Virus record (IMG/VR): IMGVR_UViG_3300022871_000138 | Coordinates: 1-21,366 of that record | From: a virus | Direction: 5' to 3' (one strand) | DNA: 21,366 nucleotides | In this document: positions 20,301-21,366 of the stretch, one piece after another | How positions within the stretch are numbered: position 1 is the first letter of the stretch | Layout of the letters: every line of letters begins with the position of its first letter | Translations under genes and position numbers: made by a program | The notes under the pieces: model-generated | What the model saw: only the letters and a program-made list of their open reading frames with translations | What the model was told of the DNA's origin: nothing | Databases searched by the model: none

Positions 20301-20482
20301 TTTCTATATAAAGTTTCAAAAAGAGGTGCATCTCCACAACCTACATCAAGGAAGTTTTGTCCTATTTTAGCTATTTTTAAAACATGATTAAATCTCAATG
20401 CATGAGCCCAGTAATCCCTATGGCTTATACCTTTTTCTATTGTATCATACACATTTAAAGCTGTTTTGTTATACTTTTTCAT
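20297..20482 (-). pseudogene. N-terminal fragment of a SAM methyltransferase (split or deleted gene, first part)
   Basis: The 61-aa frame reads ALNVYDTIEKGISHRDYWAHALRFNHVLKIA, then the SAM-binding motif I FLDVGCGDAPLFETLY, and stops two codons later. A normal enzyme of this type continues with the acidic loop and motifs II-IV, about 80-90 more residues, before the segment seen at the start of the next frame. The two frames together therefore look like one gene that lost its middle by an internal deletion, leaving an ATGA junction. Motif I itself is intact. Confidence 0.6.
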
Positions 20483-20494
20483 ATTAATATATTA

Positions 20495-20941
20495 TTATTT
20501 ATCATCATAATTTTTAATTTCCTCATGTATCAATTTCAATTTAACTTTAGCTAGAAAAAAAGCTGACTTAGTATCTTTAGAATCATGATAATCATAATCA
20601 GCTATGACCTTTTTAATTCCTGCATTTATGATCATCTTAGCACAAGCAAAACAAGGAACCATTGTGCAATATAGAGTCGAACCGTCTGTCGAAACTCCAT
20701 TCTTAGCTGCGTTAACAATTGCATTCTGTTCGGCATGAGTGGTCCTTACACAATGTCCTTTAACTATATAATGTCCAACATCGTCGCAGTGATCCATTCC
20801 TGCAGGAGCTCCAACGTAACCTGTTGAAACTATCTGTTTGTTTCTAACTATCACACAACCAGAGTGGCCTCTGTTACAAGTTCCTCTGGTGCCAACCATA
20901 TTAGCGATATCTCTAAAATATAGATCTATGTTTTGTCTCAT
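20495..20941 (-). CDS. Deoxycytidylate (dCMP) deaminase
   Basis: The ATG at 20941 is chosen because it follows AATAATAATAAATAAA like its neighbours and gives the normal family start (MRQNIDLYFRDIANMVGTR). An upstream start at 21001 would only add residues inside the dUTPase gene. In the 148-aa product the zinc-binding catalytic site is TTHAEQNAI (His69, proton-shuttling Glu71) and PCFACAKM (Cys97, Cys100). STGYVGAPAGMDHCDD is the phage/ComE-type substrate loop. It converts dCMP to dUMP, feeding dTMP synthesis, and competes for dCMP with the predicted hydroxymethylase at 18751. The pairing of a deaminase with dUTPase and a hydroxymethylase parallels T4. Confidence 0.9.
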   Translation of the reverse strand: MRQNIDLYFRDIANMVGTRGTCNRGHSGCVIVRNKQIVSTGYVGAPAGMDHCDDVGHYIVKGHCVRTTHAEQNAIVNAAKNGVSTDGSTLYCTMVPCFACAKMIINAGIKKVIADYDYHDSKDTKSAFFLAKVKLKLIHEEIKNYDDK

Positions 20942-20960
20942 TTTATTTATTATTATTAGT

Positions 20961-21366
20961 TCAGAATCCTGAACTGTTATGTGCTTTATCACCTCTCTCA
21001 CTTTCTGCTAATTCGTCAACCTCTCTCATATATTGATCACCTAAAGACATAATCAACATCTGACCAATCTTATCTCCTTTAGCAAACTCGACTCCAGACG
21101 GACCAGAGTTAAATAAGATTATACTAACTTCCCCACGGTAACCTGAATCAATGACATTTCCAATAGAAGTTAAACCATATTTGATTGCCATACCACTTCT
21201 CTCGCTCATTATGCAAACTTCATTTTCATAGATCTGCATAGCAAAACCTAATTTAATCTGCCTAGTTTCACCAGCTTTTATATAATGACCAATCGGATCG
21301 TAAACATCAAAACCAGCGTCACCATTATAAGCTTTAGTAGGTAAAATAGTCTCTTGCCTTATTTTT
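20961..21366 (-). CDS. dut: dUTP diphosphatase (dUTPase), start just outside the window
   Basis: The frame runs to the right edge; 134 residues are visible and only a handful of N-terminal ones are missing. All five trimeric dUTPase motifs are present in order: AGFDVY, MSERSGMA, GNVIDSGYRGEV (catalytic Asp, then YRG for uracil binding), FAKGDKIGQML and ERGDKAHNSSGF (the P-loop-like C-terminal arm, with the usual RG-GGFGSTG altered). The enzyme hydrolyses dUTP to dUMP and pyrophosphate, limiting uracil in DNA and supplying dUMP. It is followed 19 bases later by the dCMP deaminase gene. Confidence 0.92.
   Translation of the reverse strand, partial: KIRQETILPTKAYNGDAGFDVYDPIGHYIKAGETRQIKLGFAMQIYENEVCIMSERSGMAIKYGLTSIGNVIDSGYRGEVSIILFNSGPSGVEFAKGDKIGQMLIMSLGDQYMREVDELAESERGDKAHNSSGF

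Noticed and set aside
1-21366. Alternative genetic code (TGA as Gly or Trp), CRISPR arrays and tRNA genes
   Set aside because: Several well-supported genes end in TGA with the next gene overlapping; no spaced direct repeats and no cloverleaf with a T-loop consensus were found on either strand by reading.

Overview
The window is a low-GC (roughly one-third G+C by eye) segment of a tailed double-stranded DNA phage or prophage-like genome. The evidence is a run of virion genes on the + strand ending in a lysis module, facing a block of nucleotide- and DNA-metabolism genes on the - strand. TGA is used as a stop by several genes (for example those ending at 331, 11029 and 11518), so the standard bacterial code applies. 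Most start codons follow A/T-only leaders such as AATAAATAAA with no Shine-Dalgarno sequence. That fits a host that initiates without strong SD pairing, such as Bacteroidota or some Patescibacteria (CPR). The protein at 13221-13598 resembles, from memory, a small protein often seen in CPR genomes; this is the only pointer towards a particular host and it is weak.

Left arm (+ strand, 1-13180). It opens with the end of a SAM methyltransferase overlapping a DegT-family sugar aminotransferase, a possible glycan-tailoring pair inside a phage. An acidic protein of unknown function and a pair of perfect hairpins follow. Next come a likely head-tail adaptor, a large beta-rich neck/tail protein, a tail fibre or receptor-binding protein, and two large proteins of probable virion or ejection type (658 and 1191 aa). 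The 1191-aa protein carries an internal ADP-ribosyltransferase-like segment. Terminase, portal and major capsid genes are not here and probably lie to the left.

From about 11339 to 12250 there is a cassette of small genes: a one-TM protein, a Cys-rich protein and a minimal HNH protein. Three of its starts have canonical SD sequences and its codon use differs from its neighbours, so it looks acquired. It is followed by a highly base-paired region (12245-12397) with two perfect hairpins that share the same loop. Beyond that is a membrane-protein frame that lacks a start codon. The arm ends with a C39-like cysteine peptidase (probable endolysin) and a small holin-like protein. A perfect bidirectional terminator (13187-13216) separates the arms.

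Right arm (- strand, 13221-21366; transcription runs right to left). In transcription order: dUTPase (cut by the window edge), dCMP deaminase, a methyltransferase that appears to have lost its middle, a DUF6378-like protein, and a thymidylate-synthase-fold enzyme. In that enzyme the dUMP-specifying Asn is replaced by Asp, which predicts a dCMP hydroxymethylase. Several small phage proteins, a phage-type adenine-N6 DNA methyltransferase, two tiny genes, an AAA+ ATPase, three unknown proteins, a RusA-type Holliday junction resolvase and the CPR-like small protein follow. dUTPase, deaminase and dCMP hydroxymethylase together suggest remodelling of pyrimidine pools, possibly for modified cytosine. 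The adenine methyltransferase adds a second likely DNA modification.
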